64,000 bases of DNA from Rhynchopus euleeides (lineage: Eukaryota; Euglenozoa; Diplonemea; Diplonemida; Diplonemidae), in contig OY723253.1 in NCBI GenBank assembly GCA_963210315.1, positions 310,001-374,000 on the forward strand, in the 5' to 3' direction. The number at the start of each line of letters is the position of its first letter. Position 1 is the first letter of the stretch. The notes beneath the pieces are model-generated. The model did no database searches. It was not told where the DNA came from and was given only the letters and a program-made list of their open reading frames with translations. A program made the translations under genes and the position numbers. This document shows positions 31,758-42,064 of the stretch, in pieces.

Positions 31758-32571
31758 CACGCAGCAGGCACGGTGCTCCCCCACGCAGCCCGCAGAGAGG
31801 CTGCAGGCATTGTAGCGGGTGTCTGTGTGGGATGTGGGTGTGGGTGTGGGTGGAGGGTGGAGGGTGGGATTGATTTGCAGGGAGCGAATGCGGAAGGGGT
31901 GGGGTGTGGGCCGGAGCGCGGGGGTGTGGTCGAGCCTATTGTATTCTGGAGCAGCTGGGCAGAGAGATAGATAGATAGAGAGAGGGGGGGGGGGGGGGCG
32001 GGGGGTCGGCGGTGCGCCCCAGCCTTTCCGAGGCGTCTTGGTGGGGGGGCAAGCAGAGATAGTAGGGTCTTCAGCATGTGTCTCGAAAAACACCGCTGCG
32101 GCCGCCAGCATGGCATTTGCTTCTTTTCCGCAAGGGTGGAAGATCATCCGAGCAGCATCTGGGGCTGCTGTGAGTCGCAGCGAGGCCATGAAGGGCACAC
32201 ATGTGATGTGTCGTGACGTAACATCGCCAAGAATAGATGCAAAGAGGTGTGTGGAGAAGAAGGGTGGGCTGGGGGAGTGGGGGGGGGGGGGGGGGAGGGG
32301 GCGGGAGGTGGCGAGTCTCTTTTCAAGACTGTCCCAAAAGGGTGCAAGCGGAGATCACAACATCAGAGGGTGGAGGGCTGAGTCGGAAGGAAGATAAATG
32401 GGAACGAGCCTAGATTCGTATTCCAATTCAAATCGTACTCCTTTCGCTGTAATAAGAGAAACACCCTGCCCAGCAACTGCAAAAAGGGCAGATCCGGGCT
32501 ACTTTTCGTTGAGCGCACACATAAAAAATTGGCTTCCGGAAGTTGGTTTGTTGAAACACAGGGGCTCCACT

Positions 32572-32610
32572 TTGTACACACCTCCTCCCCCAGGGAGGAG
32601 GTGTGTACAA
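32572..32610. repeat. Perfect 18-bp-stem hairpin
   Basis: TTGTACACACCTCCTCCC pairs perfectly with its inverse across a 3-base loop. It is not next to a gene end, so a short foldback element is more likely than a terminator. Confidence 0.7.
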
Positions 32611-33485
32611 CGTGGAGGGAGGCGGTCCTGAGCAAGATCCAGCTCAGAAGGCGGTTCAAACAAAAGTTTCCCGAGTTGGCGATGCCGGACTGTCAAAAAA
32701 AAAAGGAACCAAGCCGTGAGTTCACTGAGTTGTGTCACCCACAGCTCATGAGAGCTGCAAGATTATCCCCGTTTGTCTGTGTAAAAAATAAAACTGACTG
32801 GTCACCCTACAGCTGGACTGGTATACAGTGTAGGTGAAACACTTCCGAAATGCAACCTTTGAAGTCTTCTTGGGGTCGTATAGCCACTGCTCCACGCGAA
32901 GCAAACGCAGCTCAGCTGATTCCGCTCACGCGGGGCAGACCCTGCCTCGTGCGGTCTGTAGAACAGAAAGTGACCCAGGGCACCCACCTCCAACCGTTGT
33001 TGAAACGGTATGGTGGGGTGGGGTGGGGGCATCAAACAAAGTCAGTCTGGGTGAAAAACAACAACAACAGGAAAGAGAGGGGAAGGAGCTGCTGAAGAAT
33101 CGCAACGAAAAAAGAAGGTTCGATACAAAAAAGCACCCATCAGGGAATCCTTTCCACTCTTTCAACGCGGGGGGGCGGGGTGTAAAAACAAGAACAGCAG
33201 GGGCGAGGCACAGGGCCCCTAACCGAGCCGTTCCCTTCCCTGCAGAGATTTGATTTACATACGAAAAACGTGAATCGAGCAAAAGCTGTACCTGAGACAC
33301 AGACACGGCAGTGAAGGGCCCCAACACATGCTTATCTTGGAGTACAACACACGTCACCACGTTAGTTCTCTAATACCGAAAATGGAAAAAGGGTGGCCGT
33401 AAAAATATCCCAAGTTCCGGAATAATCCCATTTGTTCCATCTTTTTTACGGTTCAACTATAGTACGATTCACCTTTATTACGGTA

Positions 33486-33848
33486 CCTGGGACCCCCCGT
33501 GTTTAAGTCCCCCCCTGGAGGCGATTTTCGGCCGGGGGGGACTTAAACACGGGGGGGGCGGACCTAAACACAGGGGGGGCTTAAACACGGGGGTGGCACA
33601 GTGGAGACCAAGAAGACCTCTTCCTCTGCTGTCGTAGGGGGGTAATTCCGGTCCGGATGGACTTTTGGCACCCCACTTTTCGACTCTGACAGCACCTGGA
33701 GGGCCTAGGGGCCACCTGATGACCCTCCAGACCAGCCCACCCCCGTGTTTAGGTCCCCCTGTGTTTAAGTCCCCCCCCTGCCAGACCCCCAGGGGGGGAC
33801 TTAAACACGGGGGTAAGGGGGGGGGACTTATACACGGGGGGTCCCAGG
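33486..33848 (-). mobile_element. TA-targeting element C, copy 1
   Basis: Starts CCTGGGACCCCCCGTG and ends with its inverse, flanked by TA. Subterminal GTGTTTAAGTCCCCCC blocks repeat in both orientations. Two more copies lie at 60836-61180 and 61458-61822 in the opposite orientation. The end resembles that of element B (CCTACCACCCCCCGTG), so B and C are probably sister families. Non-coding, MITE-sized (363 bp). Confidence 0.8.
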
Positions 33849-34182
33849 TACACACTTTTTCCAATTACGGTACCGGACGCACCGGGACTGGCACATGAAT
33901 ATCTTTCCTGTGGATTGATTACTCTTCGTGCGGCATTCATTTCAATGCCTGGCTCGGGGTTTCCAGGTATGTACAGCAAGTACGCCATGTGCCTCATAAC
34001 GAACGGTATCTTCGTTTCTTCCTTCGTTCCTTCGTGTATTAGACCGATCCCTGTGACACCTTCACTCTCGGGTTGTGTTGAAAGTGAATGGCAAATACAA
34101 TCTCAGCAGCATCATGCTAGGGCGGATGCTGACGAGAACTGACAGGGGGTCAGTTCATTCGTTCGATGGTTCGTTGTTCAGT

Positions 34183-35433
34183 TCAGGGCTGCCGGCTGCG
34201 AGCCTCTGCAGCCTCCGCATTCTCCTGGCTGTACAGCGACTTGAGGTCGTCCTTCGTGATCCCCAGTGCCTGGGGGGTGACCTGCGGCAGCTCAGTCGGG
34301 TTCACCTTACCATCCACCAGCCAGCGCTTGCCCATCTCCATCTGGGCCCACTCGATCACGGTGTCCATGTCAGGGGTCGGCACGCCCAGCAGCTCAGCCA
34401 GGCCCCTGTTGGCCAGCAGCCCGAACGGGAAGTCCTCCGTGAAGTAACGGCTCTTGAAGTCCGGCACCCAGAACCCGGTCGCCACCTCCAGCATCGGGGA
34501 GCCCAGCCCATGGAAGGCCTTGTTCGTGCGGAAGCAGTCGCCCGCCGTGTCCGAATTCTCGATCTGCTCGCCGTAGGCCCACTTGAGAAAATCGTTGATC
34601 TTGCGCACCTTCCCCCCGATGCAGCCGGGCAGGACCCTCTCCAGCTCAGCCACGATCTGCTGGTTCTCGTTGTCGAGGCGGTGCAGCCACTCATTGGACG
34701 CCTCATCGCAGTCGTCGTAGAACTTCGGGTTGCACCCGAAGCAGCGTGTCCTATCCCGCCAGTACCCCTCCTTGCTGGCGACAAGCATGCCGTACATGCG
34801 AGCGGTGTGCATGATGGGGTTCGTCGGGGTGAGCGTCAGTGCCAGGAACGAAGGGTACTCCTCGATGGCGAAGCCCAGCATCTCCTGCAGTTCCCCAGCG
34901 ATGGAGTGGATCAGCTGCGGGGGGGACGTGGCCATCCCGACCAGCTCCTTCTTGCTGAAGAGGTCCACAGACGCACCGAAGTCTGAGAAGCGGCAGACGT
35001 AGGGCAGCGGGGCGATGCCTGCGATGTGCACACGCTTCCCAAGCTTCTTGAATACCTTCTCGGCAGTCCAGTCGAAGGCACCTGTGGCGGGCAGCGGGAT
35101 GATAACAGCATCGCTGTCGGTGTGCGGCACGATATCCATCAGTGTTGGGTAGTGTGCGAACACAGGCAGCGGGATGAAGATGTACTTCGACCCGGGCACC
35201 ACATCACTAGCGGTATTCGAGACTGCATGCGGTGTAGCCACTTCGGTGCGCCCCTGCGCCACATAGGTGATGTGCAGGCCGTTGCCCTTCTCCACACCAG
35301 CCCGGAAACGCGCCGCCTCATCACTGAAAGGCATGTACATGTTGACCTTGTAGCCCTTCAGCGAGATGTCGGCACACATTGCATGGGCAGCATGGCCGCC
35401 ACCGCAGATGCACACCTGCATGCCGTCCGACAT
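34183..35433 (-). CDS. Opine (octopine-type) dehydrogenase, paralogue 1
   Basis: About 416 residues. The NAD(P)H-binding Rossmann motif is at the N-terminus (VCICGGGHAAHAMC, residues 7-20). The octopine dehydrogenase catalytic domain follows, with NPIMHT (His about 209, the position of the catalytic His) and conserved blocks GVPTPDMD and PRYFTED-like sequence. The family condenses an amino acid with a keto acid (usually pyruvate) using NADH, regenerating NAD+ under low oxygen. A cytosolic location is likely, since no targeting signal is seen from the chosen Met. I chose MSDGMQV as start because the paralogue begins at the same distance from the motif; a 73-residue upstream extension is open but poorly protein-like. 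Paralogue 2 lies 8.6 kb away on the same strand. Confidence 0.9.
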   Translation of the reverse strand: MSDGMQVCICGGGHAAHAMCADISLKGYKVNMYMPFSDEAARFRAGVEKGNGLHITYVAQGRTEVATPHAVSNTASDVVPGSKYIFIPLPVFAHYPTLMDIVPHTDSDAVIIPLPATGAFDWTAEKVFKKLGKRVHIAGIAPLPYVCRFSDFGASVDLFSKKELVGMATSPPQLIHSIAGELQEMLGFAIEEYPSFLALTLTPTNPIMHTARMYGMLVASKEGYWRDRTRCFGCNPKFYDDCDEASNEWLHRLDNENQQIVAELERVLPGCIGGKVRKINDFLKWAYGEQIENSDTAGDCFRTNKAFHGLGSPMLEVATGFWVPDFKSRYFTEDFPFGLLANRGLAELLGVPTPDMDTVIEWAQMEMGKRWLVDGKVNPTELPQVTPQALGITKDDLKSLYSQENAEAAEARSRQP

Positions 35434-35867
35434 TACAGGAACTCGCAGATCGGACCGAGCAAGATTCTCGTCTGTGTCGTCACAATCTAGTCCGGCAACC
35501 TGCAGTCTGGGAGGGGGTGTTGGGATGACAGACATGGTGACATCGCCGTGACACTCCTGGCTCTGCCGATGCTGCCAACAGCTCCTCTGAGACACAATGA
35601 AGTCAAGACGCGAGCGGGATTGGAGGACCGGGGGAGGGTGGGGGGCAATCACTCTCTAATCGTCGTGTGTCGTCATCTGCGGGCGTCACTGCCAAGGGAA
35701 AAAATCATGGCAAGCGTGCTCGCGCGCTGCTGCCTTAGTCACGTTCGAGTTATTCGAGCTGGGTGGGGGAGAGCGGAATCAGGATTTTCCGACAAAATAA
35801 AACCCGAGGCCTTCCCCCCCCCCCTTTGCAACAACCTATCGCCAAGGTTTCGTTGTTTTTCCGACTA
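35434..35867. other. Upstream flank of opine dehydrogenase 1
   Basis: No separate gene is seen. The sequence runs into an inserted element B dimer at 35868. Confidence 0.4.
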
Positions 35868-36062
35868 CCTACCACCCCCCGTGTATATGTCACCCCCCCC
35901 AGGTGCAAAAATCGGGAGGGGGGTGACATGAACACACCTTTTAGGGGGTGACATATACACGGGGGGTGGTAGGTTAGTGTATGTCACCCCCCGCCAGGGC
36001 CGCTTGGGGGTGACATAAACACACCCCTTTTGGGGGGTGACATATACACGGGGGGTGGTAGG
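35868..36062. mobile_element. Element B short dimer, copy 1
   Basis: Two short B-type palindromic units head to head joined by ACCTAACC/GGTTAG sequence. Outer ends are CCTACCACCC and GGGTGGTAGG, flanked by TA (35866-67 and 36063-64). The same dimer occurs inverted at 61201-61399, so it moves as a unit. Confidence 0.75.
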
Positions 36063-36510
36063 TATCGCGAGAACACCCAGATGTTCGTGGTCGCGTTGTC
36101 TCATCCCTGTGAGCAGGGCCTCCAGTTCTGTCTACCGCAGCGCAAAGATGGCAGTTATGTTGGATTCGCAGCAGTCGGGCTGATGTGAACCACGACACGC
36201 GCTTTTGTTCCGTGTATGATGTTAATGGCTTTTACCGCCGCATCGCAGCGGATGGCCTGCACGGTGGACTCCAGCGGGGGTAGGGTAACCCTTTTCGGGA
36301 GTCTCAACTAGGGGGAGTCCAACTCCCGCTAGCGGGAGTATAGACTCCCGCTAGCGGGAGTCTGACTCCCCCTAGCGGGAGTCTTTTCACCTATTTTCAC
36401 TCATTTTTCCCATGATACCTATGCAATGTGGCACTCGTCACTGAAGTACAGCCACACCAAACGAAACGGACGTTTCCACCCATCCCAGCTCGCAGACCTG
36501 ATTCACAAAA

Positions 36511-36879
36511 ATGGGGAAGACGACAACGAAGCCGGCGGCAAAGTCGATTAAGAAGAAGAAGAGCGCAGAGAGTCCCGAGGCTGCGGAGGCGACGAACATT
36601 GTGCATGATTTTTGCACGGCCTTCCCTGTTAAAAAAGGGGGCAGTGTGCTGACACTGGGATCCATTAGAAGGCTCCTAGCAACGGTGTTGAGCAAGGAGC
36701 TCCACAAGCACAGCACCCAGGTGGCCAACGCAATCATCGCCATGTCTTCCCTGACATGGATAAGTTCGCTGTCAGGGAAGTCGCAACGATGCGGAAGGAG
36801 GGCGCTCTCCGTCATATACAAGGTGGAGGCGAAGTATGGCAAGGTGCAGGATACAAACGTGTCGTCGGGGGCAGCCTGA
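36511..36879 (+). CDS. Histone H2B-like small protein carried in transposon T
   Basis: A 122-residue frame. The N-terminal tail is Lys-rich (MGKTTTKPAAKSIKKKKS). The region SVLTLGSIRRLLATVLSKEL, then HKHSTQ, aligns without gaps to the H2B segment that spans the third histone-fold helix and the C-terminal helix. Shared positions are S..T...I and then L..EL.KH, 8 identities in about 37. The C-terminal part (SGKSQRCGRRALSVIYKVEAKYG) is not H2B-like. It could be a decayed or captured histone, a histone-fold DNA-binding accessory of the element, or chance similarity. It lies between the two left ends of the element on the plus strand, opposite to all host genes. Confidence 0.45.
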   Translation: MGKTTTKPAAKSIKKKKSAESPEAAEATNIVHDFCTAFPVKKGGSVLTLGSIRRLLATVLSKELHKHSTQVANAIIAMSSLTWISSLSGKSQRCGRRALSVIYKVEAKYGKVQDTNVSSGAA

Positions 36880-37144
36880 AGCCGCGAATGATCGCGACAC
36901 GGGCGAACGGCTTGGCACCGTGGGTCTGGATAGATGCTGGAGTTCGGCCGGGTGAAACCGGAAGTCGCAGCAAAATTTGCCCCCCCAGATTTCTTCCTCA
37001 AACCCACCCGTGGGCTGATCCGGCCTTGCACGGTGGACTCCAGCGGGGGTAGGGTACCACTACCGGGTTTAACCCTTTTCGGGAGTCTCAACTAGGGGGA
37101 GTCCAACTCCCGCTAGCGGGAGTATAGATCAGCAGTGGGCAACA

Positions 37145-38281
37145 ATGAGGCGATGCGGGGGGCGAGGGCACCGATGCTCACTGTGCGACATCCCAGAAGA
37201 ACGCTGGTATCAACAGGTGCATCGATACCCGCACCTGACTCTCTCTGAGATGAAAGAGGCTGGCTACCCCTCCCTCTTGGCAGGTGTGCTTCCCAATGCC
37301 CGCTACGTCACCCCAGCACTCCATGACTGCAAGGGGATCGCCATGCGGCTGATCAGGGTACTGGATGAGACAACAAAAAAATATTCGACAAGACCTGTAC
37401 AAACCTTGCACTGAATGTGTCGCAGCATGGGACAGGTGCTCAGTTCCGGAAGGTCGTGCTTGCCTGTCACAGGACACACCTACAAGGGCTTGTTCCGCTA
37501 CCTCTTTGTCTCCCTTGCAGACCTCATGCATTTCCGGTATGCAGACATCCCCTGGCGCTTCTGGGGATGCAAGGATGAGTCAGCCCGGATTCCCTTCTTG
37601 CGTGCTCGGATCTCAGGGCATATATTTCACTGGTTGATGGAGCATGCCGAAAAGGGATCAACGCGCAATGCCTACGTACACAGTCTCCATCATTGGTGGG
37701 CTCCAGAAGATGCAGTGCCTCTGCAGAACAACGACGAATTTGAAGAAGCAGAGAACGGACATCGCAAGAAAGATGCCGTTACAATCGCCAGCTCCGCAAC
37801 TTACGAGAGAGATCTTGCGATGGCAGAAGAGAAGCGGCGCGCATCGGGCATGCCTTGGAAGGTTGCGCACCTGTCGCAGGACGGGATCCTCGGGTATAGA
37901 GAAGTCATTTTGTGTCCGTGTCTGCACACCCGACACGCTCATAGATTGGCTGTGTATGTTCTTTGCACACAGTTGACACAGCTGCAGAAGGGGTTTGTGC
38001 ACTGCAACACACAGGACTTCGTTGAACCCATCAGCGCGCCCTACTTCCTGTCCCGGTTCCCCGAAGGACACCGCAAATTATCGCTCTGCTTGTGCAAAAT
38101 GCCAATCCCGCTGGGGGCGACTTTCACACCATTCGTGTCATCCGAGGCGACTTTGAGCACGCTTGACCAACGCGCACAGCAGGAGGGGGATGACAGTTCT
38201 GACGAAGAAGATGAGGCCTGCAGGATGGCTTGTCTTGCCCAAGGTGTAACACAACTACGACAGGCGATGGCCGCACTTTGA
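37145..38281 (+). pseudogene. Transposase-like ORF of element T, interrupted by one in-frame TGA
   Basis: One reading frame gives 89 codons, a TGA at 37412, then 288 more codons from the next ATG. The first part has a CxxC (HRCSLCDIPEERWY) and ALHDCKGIAMRLIRVLDE, a pattern like the PxLHxxKG block of several poorly classified eukaryotic transposases. The second part ends in an acidic tail (DDSSDEEDEAC). A 39-nt GT...AG segment spans the stop and could be a tiny intron, though it is shorter than any other intron here. No DDE triad can be assigned with confidence, so this is a likely but unclassified transposase. Confidence 0.5.
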
Positions 38282-38674
38282 CACCTCAAATTCTAACCGC
38301 TCACCTCCGCAGGTGCAGCCGCTACCAGGAGGATAGGTAGGTAGTCCAGAGTCCGGGGAAACTGACAGAAGCAAAACAAGCCCCTCCCCATCCCTCTTCC
38401 ACCATGATTTTACCCCCCACGCCAGTAGACTGTAACTATATCATGGGAAAAATGGATGAAAATAGGTGAAAAGACTCCCGCTAGGGGGAGTCAGACTCCC
38501 CCTAGCGGGAGTATAGACTCCCGCTAGCGGGAGTCTTTGACACCCGCTCAGACTCCCGCTCCCAGACTCCCGCTAGGGCCGCTGGAGTCCACCGTGTGGT
38601 TTTTCCGAAAAGATAAAATCACAGCCGTGCGGATGAGACACGGCGATGCACTTTTTCGACCCCCCCCCCCCCAC

Positions 38675-39760
38675 CAGGGCTGTAAATAAGGTTTGGGGGT
38701 CAGGAGTCGGGAGTCGGGAGTCGGTTATTTACAGTCACCTAAGGTACCTGGGGTGGGGGGCTGGGGGGGACGGGCGGTCTCAAACCCTACTCAATCCTGC
38801 ACGCATCCTGTAGTACGGCCACCTCTGCCGTGGAGAGTCCCATGGACCCTCCAGCAGTCGCCCACCATTCGGTCAGGGCGGACTGACTCGGCGCTTGCGG
38901 GGTCTTCCCGCGTGCGAGGTGGTCCGCGAAGAAGCACGCGACGCACAGCGCCATGTTGGCTGTCCCAGCCAACCCCCCACTTCGCCCGCAGCGCCCCACA
39001 CGCTGCGAGCACCTCACTCACGGCAGCAGTATTTGGCTGCATAGCTCTCAGTATTTCCCGTGCATGCAGCGCATGCATCCACAAATTTTGTGGATGCATC
39101 CACACACAGCCTGGAGCTCCGAAGCCCTGCATGCAGGCCTGCCTGCAGTGGATGAATGCCTGTATGCCAAATCGAAAATCCATTTTTTGACATTTTCGGG
39201 CATCCCTGGATGCCGTGGATGCATGCATGGATGCATCCACACCATCCACGGCCCCACTGAGAGCTATGTTGGCTGTGAGTCAAACACTACTGCCTCTACC
39301 TGAGGCATGTTTTGTGTCGCAACAGTTGCGTCACATGTGTGACGCATCTGTGTGGAGTGTGTGTGGGTGTGCACGTGTGCGCTGCGGTATGCTCAACCAC
39401 CTGATGGGGGCGGAACACAACTCTTCTTGGGAGCTGCCAGGATCTGGCAAAAGGGGCGGGAAAGGGGCGCCGTATTCACAGCAGTGGTTTGGCAATGAAC
39501 TCACCCCAGTTCAGAGACCGGTAATGAAGAAGATGACTGGGAGGCACACACCATGTCCCACCCAGCGGGACCCCCCCTCCTCGGGTGTTCCAAAAACCCT
39601 TTCTTTTGAATATTTGGAGTCTGTGCGGATCGCAGTGGGGTCATTTTGGCCATGGGGTGCCTAATACCGCACATTCCCTAAGGGAAGCAAGGCAACCCTC
39701 CCAATCCCAAAAAATCCGGCGCGAGTCGGGAGTCGGGAGTCGGCCTTATTTACACCCCTG
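38675..39760. mobile_element. hAT-type non-autonomous element with 8-bp target duplication
   Basis: Ends are CAGGGCTGTAAATAAGG and its near-inverse CCTTATTTACACCCCTG. They are flanked by a perfect 8-bp direct repeat CCCCCCAC (38667-38674 and 39761-39768). The CAG... end and 8-bp duplication are hallmarks of hAT elements. Subterminal GGGAGTCGGGAGTCGG repeats lie at both ends. No hAT transposase is present. A minus-strand frame (ANMALCVACFFADHLARG...LQDACRIE, about 38787-38960) may be a captured or residual coding piece. A smaller element (39040-39268) is nested inside. Confidence 0.88.
39040..39268. mobile_element. MITE F, copy 1, nested in the hAT element
   Basis: Ends CATAGCTCTCAGT and its exact inverse, flanked by a 7-bp direct repeat TTGGCTG. 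The interior is built of GGATGCATCCAC palindromes. The same ends bound 63475-63813. Confidence 0.75.
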
Positions 39761-39768
39761 CCCCCCAC

Positions 39769-42064
39769 GCGCTAACAATCCCCGCCCCAAAGCCATCACA
39801 CCCCACCATACAAGCACAAATGTACACCCCCCCCCCTCTTTCTGCACAAACAAAACAACGTGGCAGATATTTTTCCCCCCACCACCCTGACGTCAGACCA
39901 GCGCAGTGACGTGCAGGCACAGTCTTCCCCCCCCCCTCCCCCCTTTCGTAGCACCCTGTCTTCGTGATGTACAAGGGGCATCAGTGTTCCGGGTTGTACA
40001 TCCTAACATCGTATTGCGAACCCCCCCCCCCTACAATGGCGAGCCCAATAACCAGCTGCCACCAGGTGTGCCCCCTCCTCTCGCCCCCATCCCTCGAAGG
40101 AAGGTTAAGAAATGGCCGGTGCCTCCAGCCGCAGTGTACACAAAATGGACCTCGCCATCCGCACCGCTCGTGACGTTGCCACACCACACAGGTGGCTCTT
40201 CTATTGGAGTGGCGTATGGAAGGGGAACGAGGGGACATCCTAGCCCCGTGGTGGTGTCTGAGGCGGGGCAGTGGGATCCGCATGTTTCATTGGAGTGTCG
40301 AGCACACCCGAGCAGCGGCCCTGCTCTTTGATGTGATCTCCAACGCACAGTGCGACACGCAAATAATCTTTTGGAACGCATCGGTGGCGACCTGGTCGGG
40401 GCAAGGCCATCGGTAAGCACGCCACTTTGCCACACACACGTGAATCTTTGAACAACCTTTTAAATTTTTTTTGGAGCATGTGCAGATCACACCGAGCAGC
40501 ATCACACTGCTTGTCTTCGATGCAATCCCCATCCCCACCTCTGCCTCGGTTAGCGCTCTGACAGGCGGCGTTGGCGCAAAAAAATAATATGCCTGAAAAC
40601 CGTTGCCTTGCTTGCATTACAACCTGCCCCAGCGCCCCGCAGGAGGCGGGGCGGGGGGCGGGGGTGGAATTCAAAGAAAAGTGGAGCAGATGGTGGCGGC
40701 AGCGGGGGTTTCTGTGGTCGCGTTGACGGGCTCCTCTTTGTCGTGTGCCATGTGGGATGGGAGAGGGAGAAGGGGTGCAATGGGATGGGGGGGGGGGGGG
40801 CGTGGGCTTTGTCAACCCTCCGCTTGGATCCCCCCCTCCCCCTGGCCGGCCCAAGGGGAAGCAGTCGCATGGGAGCAGCAGGAGGTGCAGGTCAGGGGGG
40901 AGGTAGTGTTAGAGAGATGAAGGTGGTGTGTGGGGGGTAGGAGGGGCGCGAGGGGAGAATGGGGGTTAACTCGAAATACCCGTCCCCCGCGCTTGTGTGC
41001 ATGGTTGCTTGATTCGTGTGTCCGTCTTGCTTCGGTGGTGCAGGCGATGCCGGAACGAAACCTGCAAGCCCGTAGCTGCAGGAACATGCAGGGGGGAGGA
41101 GGGCACGCGGGTTTGAGTCTCACATGTATTTCAAAAAAAATCGTTTCGTCGCAATCAGTGGCCTTGATTCAATCGGTGACATTATATTTTGTTGGTGCCA
41201 CCAGCCGTGACGAGAGACGTCCAGGTGGTGGCGCGACGCAATTTCCGCCATGTTTTTTTGCCATTTTTTTTCGTTAGTATTTTTTGGGGCAGCTGTGTGG
41301 GCAAAGAAGAACAGATCGGGGCTGTTCGGCACACAGAACAACTTGCATCAAAATACACCGGCTCATAACCCATTTTATGGGACCACGGAAAACAACAAGG
41401 AACAGAACAAACACATCATTTGTCTTGTGCCCTCCTGCTCGCCCTCCCCAACAGCACGCCCCCCTGTATAAAATGGGCCATGCATAGATACTTTGAAGCT
41501 CCCGCTGTCGAACAGTACAGCTGTCGAAGCCATGCCCGATGGTATTCTCCATCACACCACACACCCCTGCATCGGAAGCATTTGACAATGCTCCCTTCGA
41601 TTTGAATTGAAAGTTGGGGCAGGATGGGAGGGAGGAGGTGGGGTGGTGTAGTATGGTGATGGTGGTCCTCTTTCACGAACTGCCTCGCCCTGACCCAGCA
41701 GACACGGAATATGACGAAGTCGCTCAGAGGCTTGCAGTGGGGTGCTATCGCGACAGGCGAAACAAATGCGTAGATCTTTTTGGAGTTGTGCGTGTTCGAG
41801 CTCACCGTCGAGAACACCCTGCTCCTTGGTATGACCACGACTGTCTCACACACCACGAAAAACACACACATGTATGACAGGGTTTGCTCTGAGGAAATAA
41901 CGGCCCCACCACCCCGCCACACCCACCACCCGCCCCCTGTCACCGATTTGCCGATTGCGCTACTCCGTTTTTTTTTCCTCGAGTGCTCCAGCAGGACGTG
42001 TGAGCTCTGTGTAAAACATCGCTAAAAAGAGAACAATGGGAAGGGGTGGGGGGGGGGGGGGGGG
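39769..42064. other. Gene-free stretch between elements
   Basis: I see no gene. It has C-rich tracts, a G tract near 40788 and open frames (39906-40331 plus, 40240-40854 minus) that are Pro/Arg-rich and without motifs. Confidence 0.45.

Larger units (their letters stand above)
31758..34182. other. Gene-free stretch with element C and a hairpin
   Basis: Holds a GATA/GA microsatellite (31966-31985), a long G tract (32280-32296), an 18-bp-stem hairpin (32572-32610), element C copy 1 (33486-33848) and AT-richer unique sequence. No gene is supported. Confidence 0.5.
36259..38602 (+). mobile_element. DNA transposon T with CTCCCGCTAGCGGGAG-rich inverted ends
   Basis: Left end CACGGTGGACTCCAGCG at 36259 and right end (inverse) ending near 38602. 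The TIRs are about 160 bp and packed with ACTCCCGCTAGCGGGAGT palindromes, ending at TTTTCCCATGATA. A second, directly repeated left end sits inside at 37029-37127. So the unit is either one element inserted in an older copy or a composite with two left ends. It holds two coding parts: a small lysine-rich ORF (36511-36879) between the two left ends, and a transposase-like ORF (37145-38281). A degenerate short relative lies at 52688-52863. The superfamily is not recognised. Confidence 0.8.

Noticed and set aside
39906-40331. 141-codon plus-strand Pro-rich frame
   Set aside because: No motif, C-tract derived start, wrong strand for the cluster, no splice or acceptor context.
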